The notes below the pieces were generated by a model that worked only from the letters and a program-made list of their open reading frames with translations, ran no database searches and had not been told where the DNA came from. 64,000 nt of DNA. It comes from Elizabethkingia bruuniana. GTDB lineage: Bacteria; Bacteroidota; Bacteroidia; Flavobacteriales; Weeksellaceae. Below are positions 25,263 through 34,180 of the stretch, one piece after another; position 1 is the first letter of the stretch, and every line of letters begins with the position of its first letter. Made by a program: the position numbers and the translations under genes. The stretch covers positions 1,116,001 to 1,180,000 of the forward strand of contig NZ_CP014337.1 in the NCBI RefSeq assembly GCF_002024805.1. Reading direction: 5' to 3'.

Positions 25263-27386
25263 CTACAAAATCATAGAAAGTTGAATGCGTTTTCTTTGGG
25301 CATCTATTTCTACAACTTTTACCTGTACATGCTGATGGAGTTTTACTACTTCATTAACATCTGAAACAAAGCCATCTTTTAGTTGGGAAATATGTACCAA
25401 ACCGCTTTCTTTAATACCTATGTCTACGAAGCAACCGAAAGCCGTAATATTGTTAACAATACCCGGAAGAATCATTCCGGTTCTTACATCTTCCAGCTTG
25501 CGTATATTCTTGTCAAATTCAAATACTTTAGCTGCTTTTCTTGGATCCAATCCTGGTTTTTCCAGTTCTTTCAGAATATCCTGAATTCCTAAAATTCCGG
25601 TATGATCTGTAATGTAATTTTCTGGTTTTACCAGAGCAATTTTTTCTTTATTACCAATAAAATCACTTAGCAGAATCTTGAGATCTTTGGCCATTTTTTC
25701 TACAATAGAGTAAGCTTCCGGGTGAACAGAAGAGTTATCAAGCGGATTCTCTGCTTCCCTGATGCGTAAAAATCCGGCAGCCTGCTGAAAAGCTTTTTCT
25801 CCAAGTCGCGGGACTTTCTTTAAAGATTTTCTGTTGGTGAAAGGTCCGTTTTCACTACGGAAATTGACAATATTTTCAGCCATTTTTTCTCCAATCCCCG
25901 AAACATAGCTTAGCAACGATTTGCTGGCAGTATTCAGGTTGATTCCCACAGAGTTTACACAACGCATAACGGTAGAATCCAGTTCGTCTTTTAATAAAGT
26001 TTGGTCTACATCGTGCTGATACTGACCAACACCAATAGATTTTGGATCTATCTTTACTAATTCAGCTAATGGGTCGGAGAGTCTGCGTCCAATAGAAACA
26101 GCGCCTCTTACGGTAACATCGTAGCTTGGGAATTCTTCTCTTGCAATTTTAGAAGCTGAATAAACCGATGCTCCGGCTTCGGAGACTACAAAAACCTGTA
26201 AAGGTCTGTCGAATGCTATTTTTTTGATGAAAAACTCTGTTTCACGGGAAGCTGTTCCGTTTCCGATAGATATAGCTTCAATGTTGTAAGCATTTACCAT
26301 TGACCGGATTTTCTTCATCGCAGTTCCGGTTTCATTTTGTGGTGCATGCGGATATATATTTTCATTATGGAGTAAATCACCTTTTTCATCAAGGCAGACA
26401 ACTTTGCACCCTGTTCTGTAACCAGGATCTATAGCTAAAATTCTTTTTTCTCCCAAAGGTGAAGCGAGTAGTAGTTGACGTAGATTTTCTGCAAAAACTT
26501 CAATGGCTTTAGTATCAGCCTTTAGTTTAGCTTCCTGCAACACTTCATTAGAAATGGCTGGTTCCAGCAATCTTTTATAAGAATCTTTTGCTGCCAGCTT
26601 TATTTGATCAGTACATTCATTATTACCTCTGACCATGGCTTTTTCTATAATCTGAAGAGCCTCATCTTTATCAGCGTCTATACTAAATTTTATAAAACCT
26701 TCAGCCTCGGCACGCAGCATTGCCAGAAGTCTGTGCGAAGGTATTCTGGAAATACTTTCTTTCCAGTCAAAATACTGAGAGAATTTTTGTGCAGCTTCTT
26801 CATCTTTTTTAGCTTTAACAACTTTAGAGGAAATCTCCGCTTTGTATTGGAATAATTTTCTTAATTGCTTCCGGATGAAAAGATGTTCATTCATCCATTC
26901 TGCAATAATATCCCGGGCTCCCTGCAAAGCATCTTCCTCTGACGGAACATTATCGGAAATATAACGCGAAGCCGTTCCGGTAAGATCAGAAGCATTCTGA
27001 GCCATAATAATTTTTGCCAAAGGCTCTAATCCCAAAGCTCTTGCGGTGTCGGCTTTTGTTTTCTTTTTCTTTTTATAAGGGAGGTAAAGATCTTCCAGAT
27101 GCTGGAGGTCAAAAGAAGATTCTATTTTGGAGCGTAGTTCTTCGGTTAAAGAATCCTGTTCTTCTATAGATTTTAGAATTGACTCTTTACGTTTAACGAT
27201 TTCATCGTACTGTTTCGAAAGTTTAGCAATTTGCTCAATCTGTACTTCGTCCAGATTCCCGGTTCTGTCTTTTCTGTAACGGGCAATAAAAGGAATGGTA
27301 CAATCTTCTGAAAGAAGTTGTAAAGTGGTTTCAATTCCCTTTGAAGGAACTGATATATGTTGCTGAATATATTCGGTTTTTGTCAT
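25263..27386 (-). CDS. tex: Tex-family RNA-binding transcription accessory protein
   Basis: 707 residues, the usual size for Tex. The N-terminal HTH-like domain holds CTIPFIARYRKDRTGNLDE. A YqgF/RNase H-like domain (ILAIDPGYRTGCKVVCLDEKG) follows, then a helix-hairpin-helix region (GINLNTASKSLLSYVSGIGEKMAENIV) and a C-terminal S1 domain (MILPGIVNNITAFGCFVDIGIKESGLVHISQL). Tex binds RNA polymerase and nucleic acid and affects transcription fidelity. Convergent with the VOC gene, divergent from the TlpA-like locus. Confidence 0.96.
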   Translation of the reverse strand: MTKTEYIQQHISVPSKGIETTLQLLSEDCTIPFIARYRKDRTGNLDEVQIEQIAKLSKQYDEIVKRKESILKSIEEQDSLTEELRSKIESSFDLQHLEDLYLPYKKKKKTKADTARALGLEPLAKIIMAQNASDLTGTASRYISDNVPSEEDALQGARDIIAEWMNEHLFIRKQLRKLFQYKAEISSKVVKAKKDEEAAQKFSQYFDWKESISRIPSHRLLAMLRAEAEGFIKFSIDADKDEALQIIEKAMVRGNNECTDQIKLAAKDSYKRLLEPAISNEVLQEAKLKADTKAIEVFAENLRQLLLASPLGEKRILAIDPGYRTGCKVVCLDEKGDLLHNENIYPHAPQNETGTAMKKIRSMVNAYNIEAISIGNGTASRETEFFIKKIAFDRPLQVFVVSEAGASVYSASKIAREEFPSYDVTVRGAVSIGRRLSDPLAELVKIDPKSIGVGQYQHDVDQTLLKDELDSTVMRCVNSVGINLNTASKSLLSYVSGIGEKMAENIVNFRSENGPFTNRKSLKKVPRLGEKAFQQAAGFLRIREAENPLDNSSVHPEAYSIVEKMAKDLKILLSDFIGNKEKIALVKPENYITDHTGILGIQDILKELEKPGLDPRKAAKVFEFDKNIRKLEDVRTGMILPGIVNNITAFGCFVDIGIKESGLVHISQLKDGFVSDVNEVVKLHQHVQVKVVEIDAQRKRIQLSMIL

Positions 27387-27450
27387 AAAATTGATAAAAG
27401 AACACGAATATACGGAAGTTTTGAGAGAGGGTTGTTTTTATAATAAATGA

Positions 27451-27504
27451 ACAGCGTCAAAATTATATGAAAACTTGAAAGTTTTCATATAATTTTGACG
27501 CTGT
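27451..27504. repeat. 54-bp near-perfect palindrome
   Basis: Two perfectly complementary 26-nt arms (left arm begins ACAGCGTCAAAATTATATGA, right arm ends TATAATTTTGACGCTGT) with a 2-nt GA loop. It is too symmetrical for chance. There is no T run and no gene reading into it on either strand, so a terminator role is unlikely. Candidate cruciform, large operator, or trace of a small mobile element. Confidence 0.9.
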
Positions 27505-27537
27505 ATAATGATGTGATATTTTTAATAATTGAATATA

Positions 27538-27545
27538 TAGATTTG
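27538..27545 (+). promoter_or_regulatory. Possible -7 box for the GG-leader/TlpA genes
   Basis: TAGATTTG matches TAnnTTTG but would leave a 140-nt leader and lacks a clear -33 box. Confidence 0.25.
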
Positions 27546-27685
27546 TATTTTATTTAATATTATACAATTACTGGAAATCAAGTTTACTTACAATTAAAAG
27601 ATGTATTAAGAAAATATTGGTGTAGAAAGTAGAGCGGTTAATAAAGATGATTATTCTTTTGAAAATTTTTTAAAAAACAATTCTT

Positions 27686-27811
27686 ATGAAAAAAAATAGC
27701 TTAAAAGAACTTCAATTTGGATCTAATGAAATGCTTACTAAAGAACAAATGAAAAATGTATTTGGTGGAATTATGGAAGAAGTAGTTGCTGATTTCAAGA
27801 TGTTCTTATGA
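27686..27811 (+). CDS. Double-glycine leader peptide coupled to the TlpA-like gene
   Basis: A 41-codon gene. The peptide runs MKKNSLKELQFGSNEMLTKE then QMKNVFGG, a typical Bacteroidota double-glycine leader, followed by only 13 residues (IMEEVVADFKMFL). No Cys in the core, so no disulfide or lanthionine chemistry is expected. The stop codon overlaps the next start by 4 bases (ATGA), so it is translationally coupled to the TlpA-like lipoprotein. The arrangement mirrors the other GG-leader gene near 4.7 kb. Too short for usual gene callers. Its export system is not in the window. Confidence 0.78.
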   Translation: MKKNSLKELQFGSNEMLTKEQMKNVFGGIMEEVVADFKMFL

Positions 27812-29214
27812 TAGATATGGTCGTTAATAAATTGCGAAGGAATATATTCTTCCCTTTATTGATAATTTTTGTAGTAATAAATATTGCCTGCCAGAAAAAT
27901 AATAAGGAAAAAACTTCTGTAGAAAATGCTCTGGTATTACAAAAAGAAAATGATTCAATTCATGCAACAATAAATGTCGAGTTTATTGATACTGGTGTAT
28001 TTGCACTTAATACTTTAATCAATCAAAGAAATTTTAGTATTGATATTCCAAGTTCAAAAGCAAGCAAAAAGAAGAGTAAGCGGCTGAGCTTAGTAAAGCC
28101 AACTGTTTTTGAGTCATACCGATTGGTGAAAAATGAAACTGTGGTTAAACGATATTTTGTTTTTAAAGAAGATACTTTAAGTTTTAAATTTTGCAGAGAC
28201 TGTATTAATTCATATTCAGGAAATACAAAGAATAATATTCTGAATACCTTGATAAATGATAATAATGTATTTGCAGTTCAAACTCCCAATAACCTCATTA
28301 ATTATATAGATGATCTTAAAAAAAAATATGAAAATAACGTACGGGAAGTACAAGATAGAGCAAATACATATAACAAGACTGAACAGGGATTTATTATAGA
28401 TTATCTGACATTATATTTTTATAATAAAATATTTAATATTGATTTTTCAAAAGTAAATGATCCTAAAACGATCGGACAACTGGATTTTTATTATAAAGAG
28501 ATATTCGATAATATTAAATTGCTTGACAAGCTAAATACTATTCTGAATAAGAATATATTATATAATCTATTACGCTTTACATCATTTAAAAATAAAAATC
28601 CTGATTTGCTTGAAAATCTTCAATATCTTGATTCCAGATTGTGTCAAACAGAAGCGTTAGATGGTTTTTTACTGGATTATATGGAATCTTTTTATAATGA
28701 TCTTAGCAATAAGGATATTATTACTATAAAAAAATATATCCGAAAGCGTAGTCTTAAAAATGTTTTTGATATAAAGACCAAGAAAATATCCGAAAATGTA
28801 TTTAGCTCCAAACTTCAGGGTGTAGATTCAAATGAATCTTCGTTTAAAGAAGTTCTATCGGTAAAAACTGGAGAATCTTTAGTACTGATTGATCTCTGGG
28901 CGACATGGTGTGTCCCGTGTCTTAACGAAATGCCTGCATGGAATAAATCAGAACAAAAATACAAAGGGAAAATAAAGTTTGTGAAGATAAGTATTGATCA
29001 TAATTTTGAGAAATGGCATAATTTTTTGTCTTCCAAAAATGATCATAATTTCAATTATATTATAACCAATTCTAATCATCCTTTTATAAAAGAATTTAAA
29101 ATTAATACTATTCCACGTTATATGCTATTGGATAAAAATTATGAAATTATTTCTGATGACTTTATGAGACCTTCAGATCCTCGATTTTTAGAGCAAATTG
29201 AAAAATATTTGTAA
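27808..29214 (+). CDS. TlpA-like thioredoxin-domain lipoprotein
   Basis: 468 residues. A lipoprotein signal ends at Cys28 (VVINIAC). The long middle is helical, Lys/Asn-rich and has no match I recognise. The C-terminal 130 residues form a TlpA/ResA-type thioredoxin domain with the active site LWATWCVPCLNEMPAW, then a cis-Pro (TIPRYMLLDK). So it is an envelope-anchored thiol-disulfide reductant. It overlaps the upstream GG-leader gene and ends at a clear terminator. It may reduce or handle the peptide or other envelope thiols, but this is inference. Confidence 0.85.
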   Translation: MIDMVVNKLRRNIFFPLLIIFVVINIACQKNNKEKTSVENALVLQKENDSIHATINVEFIDTGVFALNTLINQRNFSIDIPSSKASKKKSKRLSLVKPTVFESYRLVKNETVVKRYFVFKEDTLSFKFCRDCINSYSGNTKNNILNTLINDNNVFAVQTPNNLINYIDDLKKKYENNVREVQDRANTYNKTEQGFIIDYLTLYFYNKIFNIDFSKVNDPKTIGQLDFYYKEIFDNIKLLDKLNTILNKNILYNLLRFTSFKNKNPDLLENLQYLDSRLCQTEALDGFLLDYMESFYNDLSNKDIITIKKYIRKRSLKNVFDIKTKKISENVFSSKLQGVDSNESSFKEVLSVKTGESLVLIDLWATWCVPCLNEMPAWNKSEQKYKGKIKFVKISIDHNFEKWHNFLSSKNDHNFNYIITNSNHPFIKEFKINTIPRYMLLDKNYEIISDDFMRPSDPRFLEQIEKYL

Positions 29215-29235
29215 TAATATTTAAAAAATATAAAA

Positions 29236-29263
29236 ACGAGAGGCATTTTTGCCTCTCGTTTTT
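29236..29263 (+). terminator. Terminator after the TlpA-like gene
   Basis: Perfect 9-bp stem ACGAGAGGC / GCCTCTCGT with a 6-nt loop and a T5 run. Confidence 0.9.
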
Positions 29264-29297
29264 ATAAGTGAAATCTCTAAGCTAAATAAAATTGTGC

Positions 29298-31025
29298 CTA
29301 GAAAATATGCTTATAATTAGATTTTATAGTATCCAGTACTTCATTTACACGGCCGCCAAGCATTAGTTTAGTCATGGACTTTGCCATTCCTATAATCTGA
29401 CCTGCATCTACTTTTGGCGGCATTGCCAGTGCATTTGGATTTGTGAAGACATTTAGCAGATAAGGGCCATTATAATCGAAAGCTCTTTTTACAGCTGCTT
29501 CAACATCTTCAACCTTATGAATATTTTCACCTGTAATTCCCATGGCATCTGCGACTTTTGCAAAATCAGGATTGATCATATCTGTCTGATTGTCCGGAAG
29601 GCCGGCAACCTGCATTTCCAGTCGAACCATTCCTAAAGCCCGATTGTTGAATACAATAATTTTAACGGGAAGATTGTATTGGTGAATAGTTGCTAAATCA
29701 CCTAATAACATAGATATTCCGCCATCACCACACATTGCTACAACTTGTCTTTCAGGATGGGAGAGTGCAGCTCCTATTGCCATTGGCATTGCATTGGCCA
29801 TGGAGCCATGATTAAATGAGCCCAGCATTTTTCTTTTACCGGTAGCTTTTATAAAACGTGCTCCCCATACACAGGTCATACCGGTATCTACAGTAAATAT
29901 GGTATCATCATTTGCATGACTACAAATAGTAGAAGCCAGATATTCAGGTTGTATATTATCCTCTGATCCGGAATCTTTTACGTAGGTTTCCAGATTTTCT
30001 TTTACTTTTTCATAGTACTTCAGCTGTTCATCCAGAAACGCCGAATCTTCTTTTACCTTGATAAGAGGTAAAAGTGCTTTGATGGTTTCTTTAGCATCAC
30101 CACATAGTCCCAGATCCACTTGCGCGCGTCTGCCTAAACGTTCCGGAGCTAAGTCAACCTGAGCGATTTTATTCTTTTCGGGCATGAATGCCTGATACGG
30201 AAAGTCTGTTCCGAATAATAATATCAAATCGGAATCACACATACTGTTGTAAGCGGAGGGTAACCCCAGTAGCCCGGTCATTCCGACTTCATTAGGATTG
30301 TCATGCTGCATGGACATTTTTCCACGGAAGGAATAGCCTACAGGAGCTTTTAACTGCTGCGAGAGCTGAATAACTTCTGCATGTGCATTTTCAGCGCCAA
30401 TACCACAGAAGATGGTTATTTTTTTGTTTTCATTGATAAGATCAGCAAGCTGCTGTAGCTCCTGATCATTGGGTCTGATTAAAGGCCGGGTAAAGAAAAA
30501 CCGATTGGAAGTTACGTTTTCCTTTGCTTTTAATTCGGAGACATCTCCCGGAAGTCCTACAACGGCAACTCCTTTTTTAGAAATAGCATGCTGAATCGCT
30601 GTCTGCAAAATTCTGGGCGCCTGTTCAGGAGTCATTATCATCTGATTGTAAACGCTGCAATCGTCGAATAACTTAATAGTATTGGTCTCCTGGAAATAAT
30701 CCATACCCATTTCATTGGTATTAATTGTAGAAGCAATAACCAACATCGGAGCATGCCCCCGATGCGCATCGTAAACACCATTAATGAGATGTACATGCCC
30801 CGGACCACAACTGCCTGCACAGCAGGCCAGTCCGTCCAGTTCAGCTTCTGCAGCAGCGGCATAAGCACCAACTTCTTCATGGCGGACATGTATCCACTTT
30901 ATTTTTCCGTTTTTGCGAACGGCATCGTTAAGGTGATTAAGGCTGTCTCCGGTTACGGCATAGATACGTTTTATACCGGCATCAACAAGCATGTCGACCA
31001 TTTGCTCGGCGATATTTTTTTCCAT
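29298..31025 (-). CDS. poxB: Pyruvate dehydrogenase (quinone)/ThDP-dependent oxidase
   Basis: 575 residues, matching PoxB in length and domain order: N-terminal PYR domain (HVRHEEVGAYAAAAEAEL with the catalytic Glu), central transhydrogenase-like domain, and C-terminal PP domain with MCGDGGISMLLGDLATIHQY and IIVFNNRALGMVR for thiamine-diphosphate binding. Converts pyruvate to acetate and CO2, passing electrons to quinone. The C-terminal membrane-binding helix of E. coli PoxB is less obvious here, so a related acetolactate-synthase-like activity is not fully excluded. Confidence 0.9.
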   Translation of the reverse strand: MEKNIAEQMVDMLVDAGIKRIYAVTGDSLNHLNDAVRKNGKIKWIHVRHEEVGAYAAAAEAELDGLACCAGSCGPGHVHLINGVYDAHRGHAPMLVIASTINTNEMGMDYFQETNTIKLFDDCSVYNQMIMTPEQAPRILQTAIQHAISKKGVAVVGLPGDVSELKAKENVTSNRFFFTRPLIRPNDQELQQLADLINENKKITIFCGIGAENAHAEVIQLSQQLKAPVGYSFRGKMSMQHDNPNEVGMTGLLGLPSAYNSMCDSDLILLFGTDFPYQAFMPEKNKIAQVDLAPERLGRRAQVDLGLCGDAKETIKALLPLIKVKEDSAFLDEQLKYYEKVKENLETYVKDSGSEDNIQPEYLASTICSHANDDTIFTVDTGMTCVWGARFIKATGKRKMLGSFNHGSMANAMPMAIGAALSHPERQVVAMCGDGGISMLLGDLATIHQYNLPVKIIVFNNRALGMVRLEMQVAGLPDNQTDMINPDFAKVADAMGITGENIHKVEDVEAAVKRAFDYNGPYLLNVFTNPNALAMPPKVDAGQIIGMAKSMTKLMLGGRVNEVLDTIKSNYKHIF

Positions 31026-31413
31026 AATGTTTTGTTTTGGTTGGTTTCTAACAAAGCTACAGCCTTTTTATTTAGTAATATTGATTGAAATTTTACATAA
31101 ATATTTTATGTTTTTATAAATGAAATATCCTAAGAAAGCAGGTTTCAAAATGTTTGTTTTTAATTTTCGGATAATCTTAGATTTATTTTATAGATCGCCT
31201 ATAAAAAGCACAATCCTCTAAATGTTTACACAAGTAGAGGATGGCTCACAGCTAGTTTTACACAAAATTAAAACCAATAATATATTTAATCTTCAAATAT
31301 GAATTTTCGTTTTTCATTCCTTTTCGGTATCCCGTGGATTTTGTCATACAGGTATGCCAGCATGGTTGGTTTTCTATAAATCCTGCTATATCTGTATCTG
31401 GTATTGAAGTGTC
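31026..31413. other. Intergenic region
   Basis: 388 bp between poxB and the YoaK-type gene. I see no open frame, hairpin terminator or known motif. Confidence 0.45.
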
Positions 31414-32118
31414 TTAGATGTATCTTATAGGCATCATATCATATCCAATTACTACTAAAAGACATAGGCTGATGACATAAAATACTCTGAACTCCAGATA
31501 GTAATAGGTAAGTCCTGAGAATACAGCTCCTGCTACATAGGCAATCATAATGCTTAACAATACTTTTGCTCTGGCAATAAGCTCCGGATTCTTTCTGTAC
31601 TTTTTATGAGTAAACATAGAAAACAAGATTCCAAGGTCAGTTGTTGTACCTGTAAGGTGGGTTGTTTTTATCGAGAAGTTGGAAATACTTGCGGTAAGAC
31701 CGTTTTGTAAACCTGTTGCGAATAACATTAATGCAACCAGATATTCAGTCTCTTCCAGTGTTTTTTGATAGTAAAACTGCCCATAAATACCTACAAATAG
31801 TAGACACATAATTTCCAGAACAATTGGCATTGCATGTGCAAAATATTTGCTTTTTTTATTAAAATTTATGACAATCAGGTTGGATAAAAAGCTTCCGAAA
31901 AAGAATAAGAAGATCCATCCTCCAACAACTGCAGCTTTAGCCCAGCTTCCTTTACTTATTTCAGCTGCCAGAATAGCATAGTGTCCTGTTACGTTTGAGG
32001 TAAATGAGAGAAATATCAATAAAGAGGCTATATTTATAGTACCGGCCGTAAAAGCTGTCAGCGTCCCCAGCCTGATGTTGTCTCCCAGTGTCCTGCTGTT
32101 ACTATAATTCCTTAACAT
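31414..32118 (-). CDS. YoaK/DUF1275-family membrane protein
   Basis: 234 residues with about six TM helices, starting with LGTLTAFTAGTINIASLLIFLSFTSNVTGH, the DUF1275 signature, and containing LMLFATGLQNGLTASISN and TGTTTDLGILFS. Transport or channel function is suspected for the family but no substrate is known. It lies 25 bp after a 122-residue unknown gene on the same strand, probably one transcription unit. Confidence 0.85.
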   Translation of the reverse strand: MLRNYSNSRTLGDNIRLGTLTAFTAGTINIASLLIFLSFTSNVTGHYAILAAEISKGSWAKAAVVGGWIFLFFFGSFLSNLIVINFNKKSKYFAHAMPIVLEIMCLLFVGIYGQFYYQKTLEETEYLVALMLFATGLQNGLTASISNFSIKTTHLTGTTTDLGILFSMFTHKKYRKNPELIARAKVLLSIMIAYVAGAVFSGLTYYYLEFRVFYVISLCLLVVIGYDMMPIRYI

Positions 32119-32143
32119 TTGTGTGTGTTTTAATGGTTGTTAT

Positions 32144-32512
32144 TTAGCTTCCTGTGCTTGCGAAAATTTCCGCAAGTCTTCCTCTTTCCGGTAAGCTCTG
32201 AGGAACTTCAACGGAAATCTCTGTGTATTGTAATTCTTTACACTTTCTGATGTAAGGGATAATGCTGAATTTTCCTTTTCCTTTGCTTCTTACAGAAGGA
32301 GAGTAGTAAGCTTCCTGAATATTTGTTGCTTTTACATAATTGTTGAATGTTCTTTGGAAAGTTCCTGTAAAAACATCGCATACAATTTTGTCGATCAGGT
32401 GTGAATATTTATTTCGAATGATTTCATAAGCATCACAGAATTCCTGTGGTCTTATTTTATTGAAAATTGTGTTTTTGTTTGTGAATAAGAGATCTCTTAT
32501 AGAGTCTCCCAT
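32144..32512 (-). CDS. Hypothetical protein
   Basis: 122 residues, not recognised. It is soluble, with no signal peptide, and mostly helical at the start (MGDSIRDLLFTNKNTIFNKIRPQEF) followed by a basic segment (SVRSKGKGKFSIIPYIRKCK). It likely forms a two-gene unit with the YoaK-type protein downstream. Confidence 0.6.
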   Translation of the reverse strand: MGDSIRDLLFTNKNTIFNKIRPQEFCDAYEIIRNKYSHLIDKIVCDVFTGTFQRTFNNYVKATNIQEAYYSPSVRSKGKGKFSIIPYIRKCKELQYTEISVEVPQSLPERGRLAEIFASTGS

Positions 32513-32696
32513 TTCGTATCCGGAAACAAAAAGTATGTTATATTGGGTATTATCTTATTTTGATGATACAAAACTATACCCGCCGTATTAGAACTTCTTT
32601 GGAAACAAATTAAAATGTGATTAACGAGATTAAAATGAGATTAGAATTTTAAATTTGGCAAATTCTGAAACCTAAACGAAAGAGAAGAATAAATAT

Positions 32697-32722
32697 AAAA
32701 CCTTACAATTTTGTAAGGTTTT
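32697..32722 (-). terminator. Terminator of the two-component operon
   Basis: 12-bp stem AAAACCTTACAA / TTGTAAGGTTTT with a 2-nt loop, downstream of the histidine kinase stop codon. Confidence 0.75.
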
Positions 32723-32767
32723 TATGTATAAATAAAGAAGCTCACAGAGCTATATAAATGAGATTAC

Positions 32768-34177
32768 TTAGACTTGTTTTTCCTCATTTTGTGTACTGTA
32801 AAAATTAGGAAAACGAAGTTGCACTGTTGTTCCCTGATTTTCGTGTGACGTTACAATAAGCTCCCCGTGGTGTATCCTTACAATGTTTCGTGCAAGAGGA
32901 AGTCCGATTCCATAGCCTTCATAATTTTTGGTATTAGATGCTCTGAAGAACGGATCATAAATTTTGTTCATCTCTTCTTCTGGAATACCAATTCCGGCAT
33001 CTTTTACAATGATATAAACATCTGTATCTGTCGCTCCCAGAGAAACCCTTACTTGCTGAAAATTAGAGTATTTGCATCCATTACTGATAATATTGGCCAG
33101 CGCAAGATGCAATAACTGTTCATTCCCTTGTACTTTAAGCTTTTTAGGATTATCAGGAAGCATACTGATATCAAGGAATATATTATTTCGGGGATCGATT
33201 CTTTTCAGCGTTTCGATAACATCCCAAAGCAGCTGATCAGTTCTTACCTTATCGAACTTCTGAATTTTACCATCAAATCCAGTCTGGGCAATCATTAATA
33301 AAGCTTTAATTTTTTTGTCCAGTTTTTCTGCTTCATTCAGGATAATCTCTAGTGTATCTTTGTACTCACCAGCAGTCCGGTTAATAGAAAGCGCCACATC
33401 TGCTTCTCCCATAATAAAGGTAAGGGGAGTTCTTAGTTCATGTGAAACATTTCCGATAAGGTGATTCTGAGTTTCAAAAGAAGTTTCAATGCGATTCAGC
33501 ATATCGTTGAAAGTTTCAACCAACTCGTTAAGCTCTTTATTATCCGGTTGAGGTTCCAGTCGGAGATGTAGATTTTCAGAGCTGATTTCTTTTACCTTAC
33601 CTGTAATTTTTAATATAGGTTTGAATAAAGTTTTGGATAAATAAAAAGAAAAGATCATACTGAAGAATAAGGACAGTACAATACAGGTAATAAGGGTTCT
33701 TTTAAGATACTCCAGATAATAAGCCACATAGTGATTTTTTGCAGAGGCAATGGCTATATAGTCTTTATCATCAAACCTAAAAGTCTGCCCGATGTAATAA
33801 AACTCCTTATCATTAAAATTAGCTTCTCCGTTCTTTACAATATTTCTGAAAAAGGAAGAGGGAATATGAACTTCCTGAGATATTTTACTGAAATTGGAAT
33901 CTCTTGGAACAGCAAAAACATAATCCTTTTCCATTGGGAGTTCCTCATCGTTCAGGCTATTGAGAATATAGTTTTCCGGAAGATCCAGATATTCTTTACC
34001 CTTTTCTATCTGTATAATAGTTGTTGTACGGATTTTAAGCAATTCATAAAACCGCTGATGCGAAAAGTTAACAATGGAAAAATAGACCAGACCGCTAAAC
34101 AGGATAATAATACTGGTAAATACCAGCATTAAAAGTATCATGGTTTTGGTCTGATTAGTAATAACTCGGTTAAACAT
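32768..34177 (-). CDS. HAMP-domain sensor histidine kinase
   Basis: 469 residues. TM1 is at about 12-36 and TM2 at about 158-180, flanking a roughly 120-residue periplasmic sensor. A HAMP linker (KTLFKPILKITGKVKEISSEN) follows, then the dimerisation/phosphoacceptor box NVSHELRTPLTF with His246. The ATPase domain shows the N box (NIISNGCKYSN), G1 (KDAGIGIPEEE) and G2 (GYGIGLPLARNIV). It starts 3 bp after the response regulator stop, and the two form a pair. Signal unknown. Confidence 0.94.
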   Translation of the reverse strand: MFNRVITNQTKTMILLMLVFTSIIILFSGLVYFSIVNFSHQRFYELLKIRTTTIIQIEKGKEYLDLPENYILNSLNDEELPMEKDYVFAVPRDSNFSKISQEVHIPSSFFRNIVKNGEANFNDKEFYYIGQTFRFDDKDYIAIASAKNHYVAYYLEYLKRTLITCIVLSLFFSMIFSFYLSKTLFKPILKITGKVKEISSENLHLRLEPQPDNKELNELVETFNDMLNRIETSFETQNHLIGNVSHELRTPLTFIMGEADVALSINRTAGEYKDTLEIILNEAEKLDKKIKALLMIAQTGFDGKIQKFDKVRTDQLLWDVIETLKRIDPRNNIFLDISMLPDNPKKLKVQGNEQLLHLALANIISNGCKYSNFQQVRVSLGATDTDVYIIVKDAGIGIPEEEMNKIYDPFFRASNTKNYEGYGIGLPLARNIVRIHHGELIVTSHENQGTTVQLRFPNFYSTQNEEKQV

Positions 34178-34180
34178 CTG

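Larger units (their letters stand above)
27387..27685. other. Divergent intergenic region with a 54-bp palindrome
   Basis: A 299-bp AT-rich gap between tex and the second GG-leader gene. It contains the long palindrome at 27451-27504 and a weak TAGATTTG box at 27538. Otherwise no gene. Confidence 0.6.

Noticed and set aside
27451..27504. Palindrome as a bidirectional terminator
   Set aside because: No T runs at either end and no gene is transcribed towards it from either side.
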